Below the pieces are notes generated by a model, which worked only from the letters and a program-made list of their open reading frames with translations, was not told where the DNA came from and did no database searches. A program made the position numbers and the translations under genes. DNA of 64,000 nucleotides from Candidatus Paceibacterota bacterium (GTDB lineage: Bacteria; Verrucomicrobiota; Verrucomicrobiia; Limisphaerales; UBA8199): assembly GCA_035452965.1 (NCBI GenBank), contig DAOTCE010000027.1:1-64000 (forward strand). The letters run 5' to 3'. Shown piece by piece: positions 33,330 through 42,322 of this stretch (position 1 is its first letter; each line of letters begins with the position of its first letter).

Positions 33330-36236
33330 CTACTTGGCTGGTCGAGGTTGCTTTGCAGGCGGTCGTGCGTCGGTTGAATCCGGCACTGTGTCTTTCCGGC
33401 CGCCGACAACCAGATAGCCAAGCAGCAACACCGCCAGCACCCCCGCCGCCGCGCTGACGCAGAGCGGGGTCATCGGCGGAGCGAACCGAAACTCAACGGC
33501 GTGGGAGCCCACCTGCAAATAGACGCCGCGCATCACGTAATTGCAGCGCAGCAGCTTCTCCGGTTTGCCGTCCACGAACACCTTCCAGTCGGGGTGAAAC
33601 CGGTCGTTCAACAGCAGCACTGCGGGGCAGTCGGCTTTGGCCTGCAAAACAATATGCTTGGGCGCATAGCCGGTTATCTCCACGGTGCCGGGAATCTGAT
33701 TGGTTGCGCTCCCGGAAGCCGGCGGGGACAGCGGATCGGCCACCAGCACGGTCCGCGCCGGGTCAAACTCCGCGCTGCCAAGTTCCTTGAGCGTCGCCTG
33801 GTCGTTGGTGCTGACCTGCCAGTTCGCAAAGAGCTTCGCCCGCGGCAGCGCGCCGGTGAACTCGAACACTGCATATTGGCCGTCCGGGTTGATGACCGCC
33901 GTGAGTTGGTCCAGGCCGGTGGGCCGCGGAATGCCGGGTTTAGCCGTGATATCGAACCTGGTCTTGATGTGAAACCGGTGCTGGAGGGGATCAACTTGCT
34001 GGTTGAGCACGTCCAGAAACCCGGCCGCTCCGAGCAAATACCGCGTATTGGTGAGCTGCCAGCGGCGGGCCATACGATGCTGGGTATTCGTCGTGCGGTC
34101 GAAGATCAGCGCGCCCTCGAAACCCGCGTAATCCTCCGCCACGCGGGGCATCATAATGATGTCCAGGGACTGGATGTTATAGTACTGGAAGAGCTGCTGC
34201 TTCCACTCAATCTCGTATAGATTGTTGAAGAGCGAAAGCTGCTCTGGCGCGATAAAGGGCAGTATCGCCACCCGTTGCTCGTGCGGCTTCTCCCGCAGCA
34301 GATCAATCACCGGGTTGCTGGCGTATTTCCGCACCCAATCCCAGGTGACGACCCAGGGGATGTTGGCCCGTCCCAAATCCGCCACCAGGAGCACCCCAAG
34401 CAGAATGCCTCCCAGCCGGGCGCGCCGCCCGCTGAAATACCCGGTCAGAATCAGCGCGACCAGGCTAAGCGCCAAAGCCAGCAGAACCACAAACCATCCG
34501 GCTTGCCGGATGCTGAATTGCGCGGTTATCTCGGCCAGGGCCGGTTCCAAACGAACCTCCTGCAGGTGAGCCTCCAGGAGACGGCGCGAGGCGGAGTAAG
34601 TCCGCCACGCCACCAGGCTCGCCGCCAGGGCAATTGCCGAGCCGATTATCCAGGCCTTGTCGAAGGTCGCAGCCTTCGCCCACCAGCTCCGCAGGTGCGA
34701 GGACAGACCTCGCAACACAGCTCCAGGTGTGTCCAGGCACAACCGGCTTATTCCGTGCACGCCGTAAGCAAAGAGAATCACCAGGATCCACTCGACCACG
34801 TGGTAGAACTTGGACGGGTTGCGGATGGTGGAGGCGTACGGCAGCGAATAGAATAACTGGTAGAATGGCGCAAAACGGCCAGAACCCAACAGCGCGCAGA
34901 CCAGGGCCATGCCGCTCCAGAACTGGATGAACTTCCGCTCCCCCGGCGAGAACGGCGAGTTCTCCCTCCGCAGGCCCTGAAACACGGCCCAGAGGGCAAT
35001 CACCACCACGAGCACCCCGGTGTAGAGGCCGCCGCCGCCGTAACGGATGGGCCCCGGCGGAGCTTCCATCGCCACCGCCAGCTCCGCGGCAGCCAACTGC
35101 GGGTACTGCTTGATAATCTCTTGCTGCAACTCGGCTGGCGTCCTGCCCGCTGCCTTTACTTCGCCAATAGTGGGCAGAGTGATGTTGCCGTCGTCCCGAA
35201 TCTGTTGCTGGGCAATTGGTTTGGACGACTGCCCGGAAGTGATGCTGACGCCGTCGCCGACTCGCAGTGGGCCTCCGTCAAAGTACCTGTCCCAGGCGGG
35301 GTCCCGTCCGCAGGCGCCCCAATAGCTGCCGCCCTCGGGCGTGTCCATGCGAAAGCCAAACAGTCCCGGCACGATCAGGCTGAGGGTTTCGCTCTTGGGC
35401 AGGCTCCATTGAGTAGCCCAGTCCCAACGCTCCCACTTGGTTCTTTGGTCCTGCTGCGTGCCGGTAATGCCCAGGATTTGGGTGCTGACCAACCCGGTCA
35501 CCACTGAGGCCGCCATGAACGCGGCGCACCCGGCCACCAGCGCGACGCGCACCACCCCCCGAACCAGCCTTTGCGCTGCCACACCTGCCCCGGCCCAGGC
35601 CTGGAACAGAACGAACACTGCGACCACCAGGCTAAAGAGGGCACCGATATCGAAGGCCTCCATCACGGCCAGGCCGACGGCGAAGCCAGCCAGGACTACC
35701 CGCAGCCACCGGCGGGGCGAGGTCTCGTCGGCCAGCGCTGCCAGCGCCAGGAAATCGAGCCCGAAACTAATGGGTTGCGCCGCCACCCCCCAGCAGGCGG
35801 TGGAGAAGAAGTCCGAATTCAGGCTGGCGGCAAGCGCCCCCAGCAGGCAGGCCAGTGGCGAGAACTTCCACTGCCGGAAACAAAACCAGGCGCTGAGCCC
35901 CAGGAACAAAAGGGCAACGGGGGCGTAAATCTTGGAGTGCAAGAGCGGGCCGCAGACATAACCCAGCGCGTTGGTGATGTTAGGCGAAGGCCCCGGACCC
36001 GCGCCGCCAAGCCAGGTCAAATCCTGCCAGGAAGCGGACCAGGCGCCTTCCTCAGAGAAGCTGGCGTATCGCGCGCTGATCGCACCCAAGGGGCCATCAT
36101 TCGAAAACACCGTATGGCCCGGCTTCCAGCCATTCCGAAACAGAAACCCCAGGCACAGCAGCAGGCACAGAAGCACAAAGCCAAACTGGCGGCGAGCCAA
36201 TGGCGGGCCCTTGCGCCCTGTCTTGGACTGATTCAT
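33330..36236 (-). CDS. YfhO-like multi-span membrane protein with an inserted polysaccharide-export domain
   Basis: 968 residues from the ATG at 36236 (open to 36338). About 12 predicted membrane spans in the YfhO/GT-C-like layout: N-terminal span, NDGPLGAISARYASF loop, then span pairs at about 100-260, 400-490 and 560-660, a long extracytoplasmic C-terminal region and a last span near 935. Inserted at about residues 321-395 is a segment LRVGDGVSI...IRDDGNITLPTIGEVKAAG.TPAELQQEI, which is the N-terminal domain pattern of Wza-type polysaccharide export proteins. Homologues would be expected to read straight from WDRYFDG to RYGGGGLYTG. Probable role in transferring or exporting surface glycan; not proven. 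Confidence 0.82.
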   Translation of the reverse strand: MNQSKTGRKGPPLARRQFGFVLLCLLLCLGFLFRNGWKPGHTVFSNDGPLGAISARYASFSEEGAWSASWQDLTWLGGAGPGPSPNITNALGYVCGPLLHSKIYAPVALLFLGLSAWFCFRQWKFSPLACLLGALAASLNSDFFSTACWGVAAQPISFGLDFLALAALADETSPRRWLRVVLAGFAVGLAVMEAFDIGALFSLVVAVFVLFQAWAGAGVAAQRLVRGVVRVALVAGCAAFMAASVVTGLVSTQILGITGTQQDQRTKWERWDWATQWSLPKSETLSLIVPGLFGFRMDTPEGGSYWGACGRDPAWDRYFDGGPLRVGDGVSITSGQSSKPIAQQQIRDDGNITLPTIGEVKAAGRTPAELQQEIIKQYPQLAAAELAVAMEAPPGPIRYGGGGLYTGVLVVVIALWAVFQGLRRENSPFSPGERKFIQFWSGMALVCALLGSGRFAPFYQLFYSLPYASTIRNPSKFYHVVEWILVILFAYGVHGISRLCLDTPGAVLRGLSSHLRSWWAKAATFDKAWIIGSAIALAASLVAWRTYSASRRLLEAHLQEVRLEPALAEITAQFSIRQAGWFVVLLALALSLVALILTGYFSGRRARLGGILLGVLLVADLGRANIPWVVTWDWVRKYASNPVIDLLREKPHEQRVAILPFIAPEQLSLFNNLYEIEWKQQLFQYYNIQSLDIIMMPRVAEDYAGFEGALIFDRTTNTQHRMARRWQLTNTRYLLGAAGFLDVLNQQVDPLQHRFHIKTRFDITAKPGIPRPTGLDQLTAVINPDGQYAVFEFTGALPRAKLFANWQVSTNDQATLKELGSAEFDPARTVLVADPLSPPASGSATNQIPGTVEITGYAPKHIVLQAKADCPAVLLLNDRFHPDWKVFVDGKPEKLLRCNYVMRGVYLQVGSHAVEFRFAPPMTPLCVSAAAGVLAVLLLGYLVVGGRKDTVPDSTDARPPAKQPRPAK

Positions 36237-36369
36237 ACCGGCAGAGTCTTCTGCTTTTCCCGGTGAAAGAAAGAAGAATATTGTCCGGCGCCCCCCGCGC
36301 CGCCGCGCCACCGCGCGAACTTGGCCTTGACGCGCCAAAGAAGCCCCAGCTAGATTCCGCTAACTTCGC

Positions 36370-36831
36370 ATGACTTTTGGTTCGGAGAAGACAAGCGCGA
36401 CCACTATCAAAGTGGGCGTTGCAGTGCTCGTTGAGGACGCTTCGGGAGCGCTGCTTATGGATTTAAGACGGGATTGCGGGCTGTGGGGGTTTCCCGGCGG
36501 GCGCCTGGAAACGGGCGAGTCGCTGGCCGACGCGGCACTGCGGGAAACCCGGGAAGAAACCGGCTTCGAGGTCTCCCTGACCGGTCTGCAAGGGGTTTAC
36601 AGTGAACCGGAGGGCCGCATCGTGACTTATGACGACAACGGGGACGAGCGGCACCTGGTGGATGTGGTGTTCACGGCGCGAATTGTGAGTGGAGAGCTGG
36701 CCTGCAGCCACGAAAGCCTCCGCATGGAGTTCTTTCCCCGAAATCACTTTCCGCCCGTCGAAACGATGGCCCCGCCAACCCTGCCAATCCTCGAAGACTA
36801 CCTCAAGGGCGTGAAGGGCGCCATTCGATGA
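36370..36831 (+). CDS. NUDIX hydrolase
   Basis: 153 residues. Hydrolyses nucleoside diphosphates linked to another moiety. The Nudix box is complete (GRLETGES followed by the RETREETGF half, about residues 45-67), preceded by LWGFPGG. First of a tight plus-strand run: the next gene starts 14 bases after its stop. In a nucleotide-sugar locus it could cleave NDP-sugars or clear intermediates. Confidence 0.92.
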   Translation: MTFGSEKTSATTIKVGVAVLVEDASGALLMDLRRDCGLWGFPGGRLETGESLADAALRETREETGFEVSLTGLQGVYSEPEGRIVTYDDNGDERHLVDVVFTARIVSGELACSHESLRMEFFPRNHFPPVETMAPPTLPILEDYLKGVKGAIR

Positions 36832-36844
36832 AAATGGAGGCACT

Positions 36845-37924
36845 GTGGTAATCAGCCGCACACCTTACCGCATCTCGTTCTTCGGCGGGGGTACTGATTA
36901 TCCAGCGTGGTACCGCCAGCATGGCGGCTGCGTTCTGGCGGCCACCATTAACAAGTACTGCTACCTGACCTGCCGTTACCTGCCCCCGTTCTTCGAGCAC
37001 CGAACCCGGGTGATGTACTCCATCATCGAGATGTGCCAAACGGTGGAGGAAATCCAGCACCCTTCGGTGCGTGAAACCCTGCGGTATCTGAAGATTGACC
37101 GCGGCATGGAGATTCACCACGACGGCGACTTGCCAAGCCGAAGCGGGATGGGCTCCAGTTCGGCCTTCACAGTCGGCCTGTTCCACGCCCTGACGGCCCT
37201 TAAGGGCCAGATTGTCAGCAAAAAGCAACTGGCCTCCGAAGCCATTTACCTTGAGCAAGAGGTGCTCAAGGAGACCGTCGGTTCGCAGGACCAGGTGTGC
37301 GCCGCCTACGGCGGCGTCAACCGAATCACTTTCCTGCAGAATGGCGGCTTTTCCGTCCAACCGCTCACCCTCTCGCACGCGCGCCTCGGCGAGCTGAATT
37401 CGCACCTGATGCTGTTCTACACCGGTGTCAAACGCACCGCGTCCGATATCGCCGCCAGCTACGCCTCCTGCGCCGACAAGAAGCGGGTCTCCCTGCTGCG
37501 CCGGATGCAGGAATACGTGGACCAAAGCAGCGCCGTCCTGGGCAGCGACCAGGACATTATCGCCTTCGGCGAATTGCTGCACCAGACCTGGCTCGCCAAA
37601 CGCGGCCTGAGCGACAAGGTTTCCAACCCGCGGGTGGATGCGCTTTACGAGGCCGCCCGCTCCGCCGGGGCCATCGGCGGCAAGCTCCTCGGCGCGGGCG
37701 GCGGCGGGTTCCTCCTGTTCTTCGTCCCGCCGGAACGCCAGAAGAAGGTCCGGCAGCAGCTCAGCAAGCTGATCCATGTGCCCTTTGAATTCGAGTTTTC
37801 CGGAAGCCAGATTATCTTCTTCGACCTGGAAGAGGACTTCGCCCGGCACGACAAGGTTCGCGCCCGGCAGCAGATCGAAGCATTCCGTGAGTGGAACGCC
37901 GAGCCTCCCAGGTCGCCGGCCTGA
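36845..37924 (+). CDS. GHMP sugar kinase, HddA-like (heptose 7-phosphate kinase family)
   Basis: 359 residues, GTG start at 36845 with a GGAGG Shine-Dalgarno at 36836-36840. GHMP motifs: N-terminal RTPYRISFFGGGTDYPAWY (residues 5-23), ATP loop LPSRSGMGSSSAFTVG, and C-terminal GGKLLGAGGGGFLLFF. This pattern is the D-glycero-D-manno-heptose 7-phosphate kinase (HddA) group, which makes heptose 1,7-bisphosphate for GDP-heptose. Other sugar 1-kinases share it. Followed by split transketolase genes, so the kinase may act on a transketolase-derived higher sugar. Confidence 0.9.
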   Translation: MVISRTPYRISFFGGGTDYPAWYRQHGGCVLAATINKYCYLTCRYLPPFFEHRTRVMYSIIEMCQTVEEIQHPSVRETLRYLKIDRGMEIHHDGDLPSRSGMGSSSAFTVGLFHALTALKGQIVSKKQLASEAIYLEQEVLKETVGSQDQVCAAYGGVNRITFLQNGGFSVQPLTLSHARLGELNSHLMLFYTGVKRTASDIAASYASCADKKRVSLLRRMQEYVDQSSAVLGSDQDIIAFGELLHQTWLAKRGLSDKVSNPRVDALYEAARSAGAIGGKLLGAGGGGFLLFFVPPERQKKVRQQLSKLIHVPFEFEFSGSQIIFFDLEEDFARHDKVRARQQIEAFREWNAEPPRSPA

Positions 37925-37932
37925 ATCATCCC

Positions 37933-38709
37933 ATGACACCTGCCTGTAAAGAAATACGCAGGAACATCCTGCGTGCCTCCCGAGCCAGCGGACACGGCCA
38001 TATCCCCACCACGTTCTCGGTGGTCGAGATGCTGTGCGCGGTTTACGAAACCATGAAATATGACCCCGCCCAGCCGCAATGGCCGGAGCGGGACCTCTTT
38101 GTCCTGAGCAAAGGCCACGCCGCGCTGGGCTTCTACACCGTCCTGGCCCAATACGGCTTCATCAAGCCGGACGAGCTTAAGACCTACGGGGCTTTCCAGT
38201 CCCGCCTGGGTTGCCATCCCGACCGCTTCAAGGTGCCGGGCGTGGAGCTCTCCACCGGGTCGCTGGGCCATGGGGTTGCCGTGGCGGTCGGCATGGCCCT
38301 TGCCCTGCGCATTCAGAATTCGCCCCGCCGCGTCTATACCCTCGTCGGCGATGGCGAGTCCAATGAAGGCATGGTTTGGGAATCAGTGATGGTGGCCGCC
38401 AACCTGCGCCTGGCCAACCTGGCAATCCTCTACGATAACAACGGCTCCCAAAGCCGGTCTTTGCCCATACCAAACCCGGCCGAGCGTTTCAGGGCGTTCA
38501 AGTGTGAAACCCTGGAGGTCGCCGGGCATGACCTCGAAGCCATCAAGGCGGCGTTGGCCAAACCCGCCGACACGGTGAAGGTGGTGGTGTGCAACACCGT
38601 CAAGGGCTGCGGCTGCCCCACGCTCGCGAATAACATGTTCGAATGGCATCGCAAGTCCCCCAATCCCGAACAATTCGAGCAGTTGATGAAAGAGCTGGAG
38701 GCCGCATGA
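37933..38709 (+). CDS. Transketolase, N-terminal (TPP pyrophosphate-binding) subunit
   Basis: 258 residues, the length of split transketolase alpha subunits. Contains the GDG...NN thiamine diphosphate/Mg site (GDGESNEGMVWE followed about 18 residues later by YDNNG), SKGHAALGFYTVL near residue 57, and STGSLGHGVAVAVGMAL. Its TGA overlaps the ATG of the C-terminal subunit (38706-38709), so the two are made together. Starts 9 bases after the kinase stop. Confidence 0.93.
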   Translation: MTPACKEIRRNILRASRASGHGHIPTTFSVVEMLCAVYETMKYDPAQPQWPERDLFVLSKGHAALGFYTVLAQYGFIKPDELKTYGAFQSRLGCHPDRFKVPGVELSTGSLGHGVAVAVGMALALRIQNSPRRVYTLVGDGESNEGMVWESVMVAANLRLANLAILYDNNGSQSRSLPIPNPAERFRAFKCETLEVAGHDLEAIKAALAKPADTVKVVVCNTVKGCGCPTLANNMFEWHRKSPNPEQFEQLMKELEAA

Positions 38710-39578
38710 GAAAGCAATTCCGAGATACTGTGGTCGAGTTGGCGGAGCGGGACGAGCGGATTGTCGTGGTGCTCGGCGACATCAGCCATTTTCTGTTCAT
38801 TCCGTTCCAGGAGAAACACCCGAAGCGCTGCTACAACATGGGCATCTGCGAGAACGCGCTGATAAGCGTCGCCGCCGGTTTGAGTTCGCAGGGGTTGCAT
38901 CCTTTCGTTCACACGATCGCGCCCTTCCTGACCGAACGGAGCCTGGAGCAAATCAAACTGGATCTCTGCTACAACCAGTTCTGCGCCAATATCGTTACCA
39001 CGGGCGCGTCTTTCGATTACGCCTGGGATGGCGCCACGCACCATTGTTACACCGACCTGGCGATCCTGCGGCTGCTGCCCCGGATGGAGGTGCTCCAGCC
39101 CGGTTCGAAGACCGAATTGGACACCCTGATCCGCAGTCAATACGCCAGCGGCAATCCGACCTACTTCCGTCTTTCCGACCACGGCCACACCCTCAACGTG
39201 CCGGTCCAGTTCGGCAAAGGTAATATCCTGAAGGACAGCGGGGCCGAAGTCACCCTGATGACTGCCGGCCCCATCCTCGGCAATGTCATGGAGGCCTGCG
39301 CGGATTTGCCGGTCAACCTAGTTTACTTCTCCACGATCAAGCCCATTGACAAGGAAGTCATCAGCCGCTTCCGCCACACGCGGATTCTGGTGGTCCATGA
39401 CGCCTTTGGCTTGCTGGAGGCCATCCACGAAGTGCCCGATTTGCGCGTCTCGTCGCTGGGACTGCCGGACCGGTTTTGCGTCTGGTACGGCACGGTGCAC
39501 GACATTCGCAAGATGATTTCGCTGGACCCCGCGTCCATCAGGAGCTGGGTCCGGGAAAAGCTCCCCGCCGGTTCGTAG
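38706..39578 (+). CDS. Transketolase, C-terminal subunit
   Basis: 290 residues. Pyrimidine-binding domain with the TPP-activating Glu in NMGICENALISVAAGLS (about residues 40-56), GASFDYAWDGATHHCYTD in the middle, then the transketolase C-terminal domain (VTLMTAGPILGNVMEAC; RILVVHDAFGLLEAIHE). With the upstream subunit it forms a complete enzyme that transfers two-carbon ketol units. Split forms of this size often serve dedicated sugar or natural-product pathways instead of the central pentose phosphate pathway. Confidence 0.92.
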   Translation: MRKQFRDTVVELAERDERIVVVLGDISHFLFIPFQEKHPKRCYNMGICENALISVAAGLSSQGLHPFVHTIAPFLTERSLEQIKLDLCYNQFCANIVTTGASFDYAWDGATHHCYTDLAILRLLPRMEVLQPGSKTELDTLIRSQYASGNPTYFRLSDHGHTLNVPVQFGKGNILKDSGAEVTLMTAGPILGNVMEACADLPVNLVYFSTIKPIDKEVISRFRHTRILVVHDAFGLLEAIHEVPDLRVSSLGLPDRFCVWYGTVHDIRKMISLDPASIRSWVREKLPAGS

Positions 39579-39617
39579 GCTTCGCGCTGCAGTCCTGAGC
39601 CGCCCTGGCACCAAACT

Positions 39618-40577
39618 ATGCCTTCCCCCCAAGGAAAAATCCTGATTACTGGCGGCACAGGCTTTGTTGGCAAGCACCTGCAAGAGGAACTCCGCCGCCG
39701 GAATATCCCGTTCTTCGCGTTCTCACGCCGGGAGTTCGATCTGACGGTGCGGGCCCAGGCCGAGGCGGTCTTTGCCGCCCACGCGGACGCCACCGCCATC
39801 ATCCATCTGGCCAGCTACCAGGCGGCGGGCGAGTTTCCAGCCAAACATCCCGCCGAGCAGTTCTTCATCAACAACCTTATCCATACTCATGTGCTGGAGG
39901 CGTGGCGCAACCATCTTCCCGGGGCCAGGCTCATCGCCATCGGCACCTCTTGCGCTTACCCCAGCAGCGCGGTGTCCCTCACGGAAGACAAATTCCTGGA
40001 CGGCGCCATCCACGGCAGCGTTTATTCCTACGCCTTCACCAAGCGGCTGCTCTACACGGGCATTTGCGCCTATAACGACCAATTCAAACTCGATGGCACC
40101 TACTTGATTCCCGCCACGATGTACGGGGAATACGACGACTTCCACCCCGCCACCGCGCACGTGCCGGGGGCCCTGATGGGAAAGTTCGTGCGCGCGGTTC
40201 GCGAAGGACTGCCGACCGTCGAAGTGTGGGGCGACGGCACCCAAGTCCGTGACTTTGTGGACGTGAAAGAGTTTGTTCGCATTGTGCTCGAACTCGTCCC
40301 GCGCTGCCACCGTGACATCCTCAATGTGGGGCCGGGCTGCGGCAAGTCCATCAGAGAATTGGCGCTGACCATCAGCCAGGCGGCGGGTTTCCAGGGAGAA
40401 GTGTGTTTCAACCCAACGGCCTATGTGGGCATCAAGGAGAAGTTTATTGATACTGGCAAACTGCGAACAGCCTATGGCTTGCAGGTCAGCGACGCCCTGG
40501 CGCCCGGCATCCAGCGGACAGTCAAGTGGCTGGCTGCGAATTACGCCGATTGGAAAGACCGGCAGAAGTTCTCTTGA
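39618..40577 (+). CDS. NAD-dependent epimerase/dehydratase, GDP-L-fucose synthase-like
   Basis: 319 residues. Extended SDR. Rossmann loop ITGGTGFVGKH at residues 10-20; the catalytic set is intact: S111/C112 in GTSCAYP, Y138-x3-K142 in YSYAFTK, and a His (H181) in FHPATAHVPGAL, which aligns with the GDP-fucose synthase active-site His. GDP-fucose synthase itself, or a 3,5-epimerase/4-reductase on another NDP-hexose, is likely. It follows the transketolase subunit by 39 bases in the same direction. Confidence 0.9.
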   Translation: MPSPQGKILITGGTGFVGKHLQEELRRRNIPFFAFSRREFDLTVRAQAEAVFAAHADATAIIHLASYQAAGEFPAKHPAEQFFINNLIHTHVLEAWRNHLPGARLIAIGTSCAYPSSAVSLTEDKFLDGAIHGSVYSYAFTKRLLYTGICAYNDQFKLDGTYLIPATMYGEYDDFHPATAHVPGALMGKFVRAVREGLPTVEVWGDGTQVRDFVDVKEFVRIVLELVPRCHRDILNVGPGCGKSIRELALTISQAAGFQGEVCFNPTAYVGIKEKFIDTGKLRTAYGLQVSDALAPGIQRTVKWLAANYADWKDRQKFS

Positions 40578-40637
40578 ACCTGCCACGCCCGCCCGCAGCC
40601 CCTTGCCGGGCGAGGTTCGGGCGCCAACGATACCGGG

Positions 40638-42137
40638 TTAGACTGCTGCCGGCACTGGGTCACCCTCGAACAGCTTTCGCTTCAGGTCGTGGCTGGCCAT
40701 TTCCTCGAGATGCCGCCGCGCGCGTTTCCCGAATTTCTTCTCCATCATGTCCAGGTACGCGGGATTTCGGAAGTAGGCATTGAAGGCGTAATCCCTGAAT
40801 TTGAGAACATCCTTCGAGGTCAATGTTTCCGTTGGCAGGGGCACGAAATCGTAGCCTTGCTGGGCATATCCAATCCATTGTTCCGGCAGGGGAACGCCGT
40901 TCTGCCTGCAAGTGTCATACAGATGCGAGCCCGGCGGCGCCATGGCGGCAAAGAAACTCGGGAAGGCGGCCATCAGCTCAAAGGACAGCATGAGGGTGTC
41001 CTGCATGCTTTCAAATGTGTCTCCCGGCAGGCCAAAGAGATAGTTAGCGCAGAAATCAATCCCGTGCTCGTGCGCTTTCTTGACGACGTGCTTGATCCTC
41101 TCCCGGTCGTAGCTTCCCTTGCTCGCGAGATCCAGGACCTTCCGCGTGCCCGACTCGATCCCCAGCTCAAACCAGTTGAACCCGGCTTCTTTGAGCAAGG
41201 GCATGTCCTCCACCTTGAGAGAGTCAACCCTGGCGAAAGCGGTGATGTTCAGCTGATACTTCCCCGCCCTTTTCCGTTCTGCCAACCCTTCCGCAATGGG
41301 CATAAAATGGTTGCGGTTGAGGATGAACAGCTCGTCATTGATCTTCAGGGTCTTGATTCCGTAGTTCTCCACCAAATGGTCAATCTGTTTGAGCACCCAC
41401 TGGGGTTTCCAGAACCGCATCTTCCTCTCGCCCCCATGTGTAGCCCGGATGGCGCAGAAACTGCAGTCAAACGGACATCCCAGGCTGGTGTAGATCGAGG
41501 CATATTTGTGCCTGGAATCCAGGTCCCTCAAGCCAAGCCAATTGAAGGACCGGTACTTCCCGATCGGCACCAAGTCCCAAGCCAGATCGCTTAAATCGGC
41601 GGTGAGGTTCTGAATGTTGGGCGCTCGCGAGTTGTGCCGGATCTTGCCATTCTCCCTCCACCACAACCCCGGGACCTCCTCCAGTTTTCTTCCTTCGACC
41701 AGACGCAAATAAGTGTAGAACGCCTCGCCCTCGCCCACATAGTCGCAAGCCTCCTCCCGTAGAGTTCTTTCCGGGAGAGCGGATGGATTCCAGCCCGTCA
41801 AAATGATCGTTCGCCCCGGGTCTTTGGCTTTGATTTTGTTGATAAGGTTCCGCGTCTCCGTCATCAACGGCGCCGCGGTATTCGCCTGCTGCCCGTAATT
41901 AACGATCCCCACCCATTTGGGATTCTCCGCCTTGATCCGCTCCACGGTTTCGTCGTGGTCCAGGTTCTCCACGTTTGCATCCAGCACTTTAACCGAATGA
42001 CCGTGCTTTCTGACGAAACCCGCGGTGATGATGATCCACGAGGGGGGCTCAATACCCGTAAACTCGCCCGCCAGAGTCTGGTAGACCTTCTTCCTCGTGT
42101 TTCCAACGCAAACCAATAGCAGCTCGAGTTGATCCAT
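40638..42137 (-). CDS. B12-binding-domain radical SAM protein
   Basis: 499 residues from the ATG at 42137. N-terminal cobalamin-binding-like domain (about residues 1-140: VKVLDANVENLDHDE, WVGIVNYGQQ, IILTGWNPSALPE) but without the DxHxxG cobalt-ligand motif. Radical SAM cluster motif CxxxCxxC is in TSLGCPFDCSFC (about 215-226), with FELGIESGTRKVLD and NYLFGLPGDTFESM downstream. Only minus-strand gene in the 36-47 kb block; a divergent promoter region separates it from the next SDR. Possible methylation or rearrangement of a sugar or lipid; not determinable. Confidence 0.88.
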   Translation of the reverse strand: MDQLELLLVCVGNTRKKVYQTLAGEFTGIEPPSWIIITAGFVRKHGHSVKVLDANVENLDHDETVERIKAENPKWVGIVNYGQQANTAAPLMTETRNLINKIKAKDPGRTIILTGWNPSALPERTLREEACDYVGEGEAFYTYLRLVEGRKLEEVPGLWWRENGKIRHNSRAPNIQNLTADLSDLAWDLVPIGKYRSFNWLGLRDLDSRHKYASIYTSLGCPFDCSFCAIRATHGGERKMRFWKPQWVLKQIDHLVENYGIKTLKINDELFILNRNHFMPIAEGLAERKRAGKYQLNITAFARVDSLKVEDMPLLKEAGFNWFELGIESGTRKVLDLASKGSYDRERIKHVVKKAHEHGIDFCANYLFGLPGDTFESMQDTLMLSFELMAAFPSFFAAMAPPGSHLYDTCRQNGVPLPEQWIGYAQQGYDFVPLPTETLTSKDVLKFRDYAFNAYFRNPAYLDMMEKKFGKRARRHLEEMASHDLKRKLFEGDPVPAAV

Positions 42138-42255
42138 AAAAACAGCTAACAACTACAATGGCACATCGTGCGCATCATATTCGGTTCAAAAAAGAAGTCA
42201 ACCGCGACTTCCCGCCTGTCGAGCCGCCGGACAAAAGGTTTTTGCTTCAAATAAC

Positions 42256-42284
42256 TTGTGCAGGCCAGTGCCATCGTCTAAAAT
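42256..42284 (+). promoter_or_regulatory. Possible promoter before the second SDR gene
   Basis: TTGTGC (42256-42261) and TAAAAT (42279-42284) with a 17-base spacer. The -10 is close to consensus and the -35 is weak. Lies in the 185-base gap between divergent genes, 39 bases before the ATG at 42323. Confidence 0.4.
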
Positions 42285-42322
42285 GAGTGGTTCACGTAAA
42301 CGAGAGTATTAGGACTTATATC

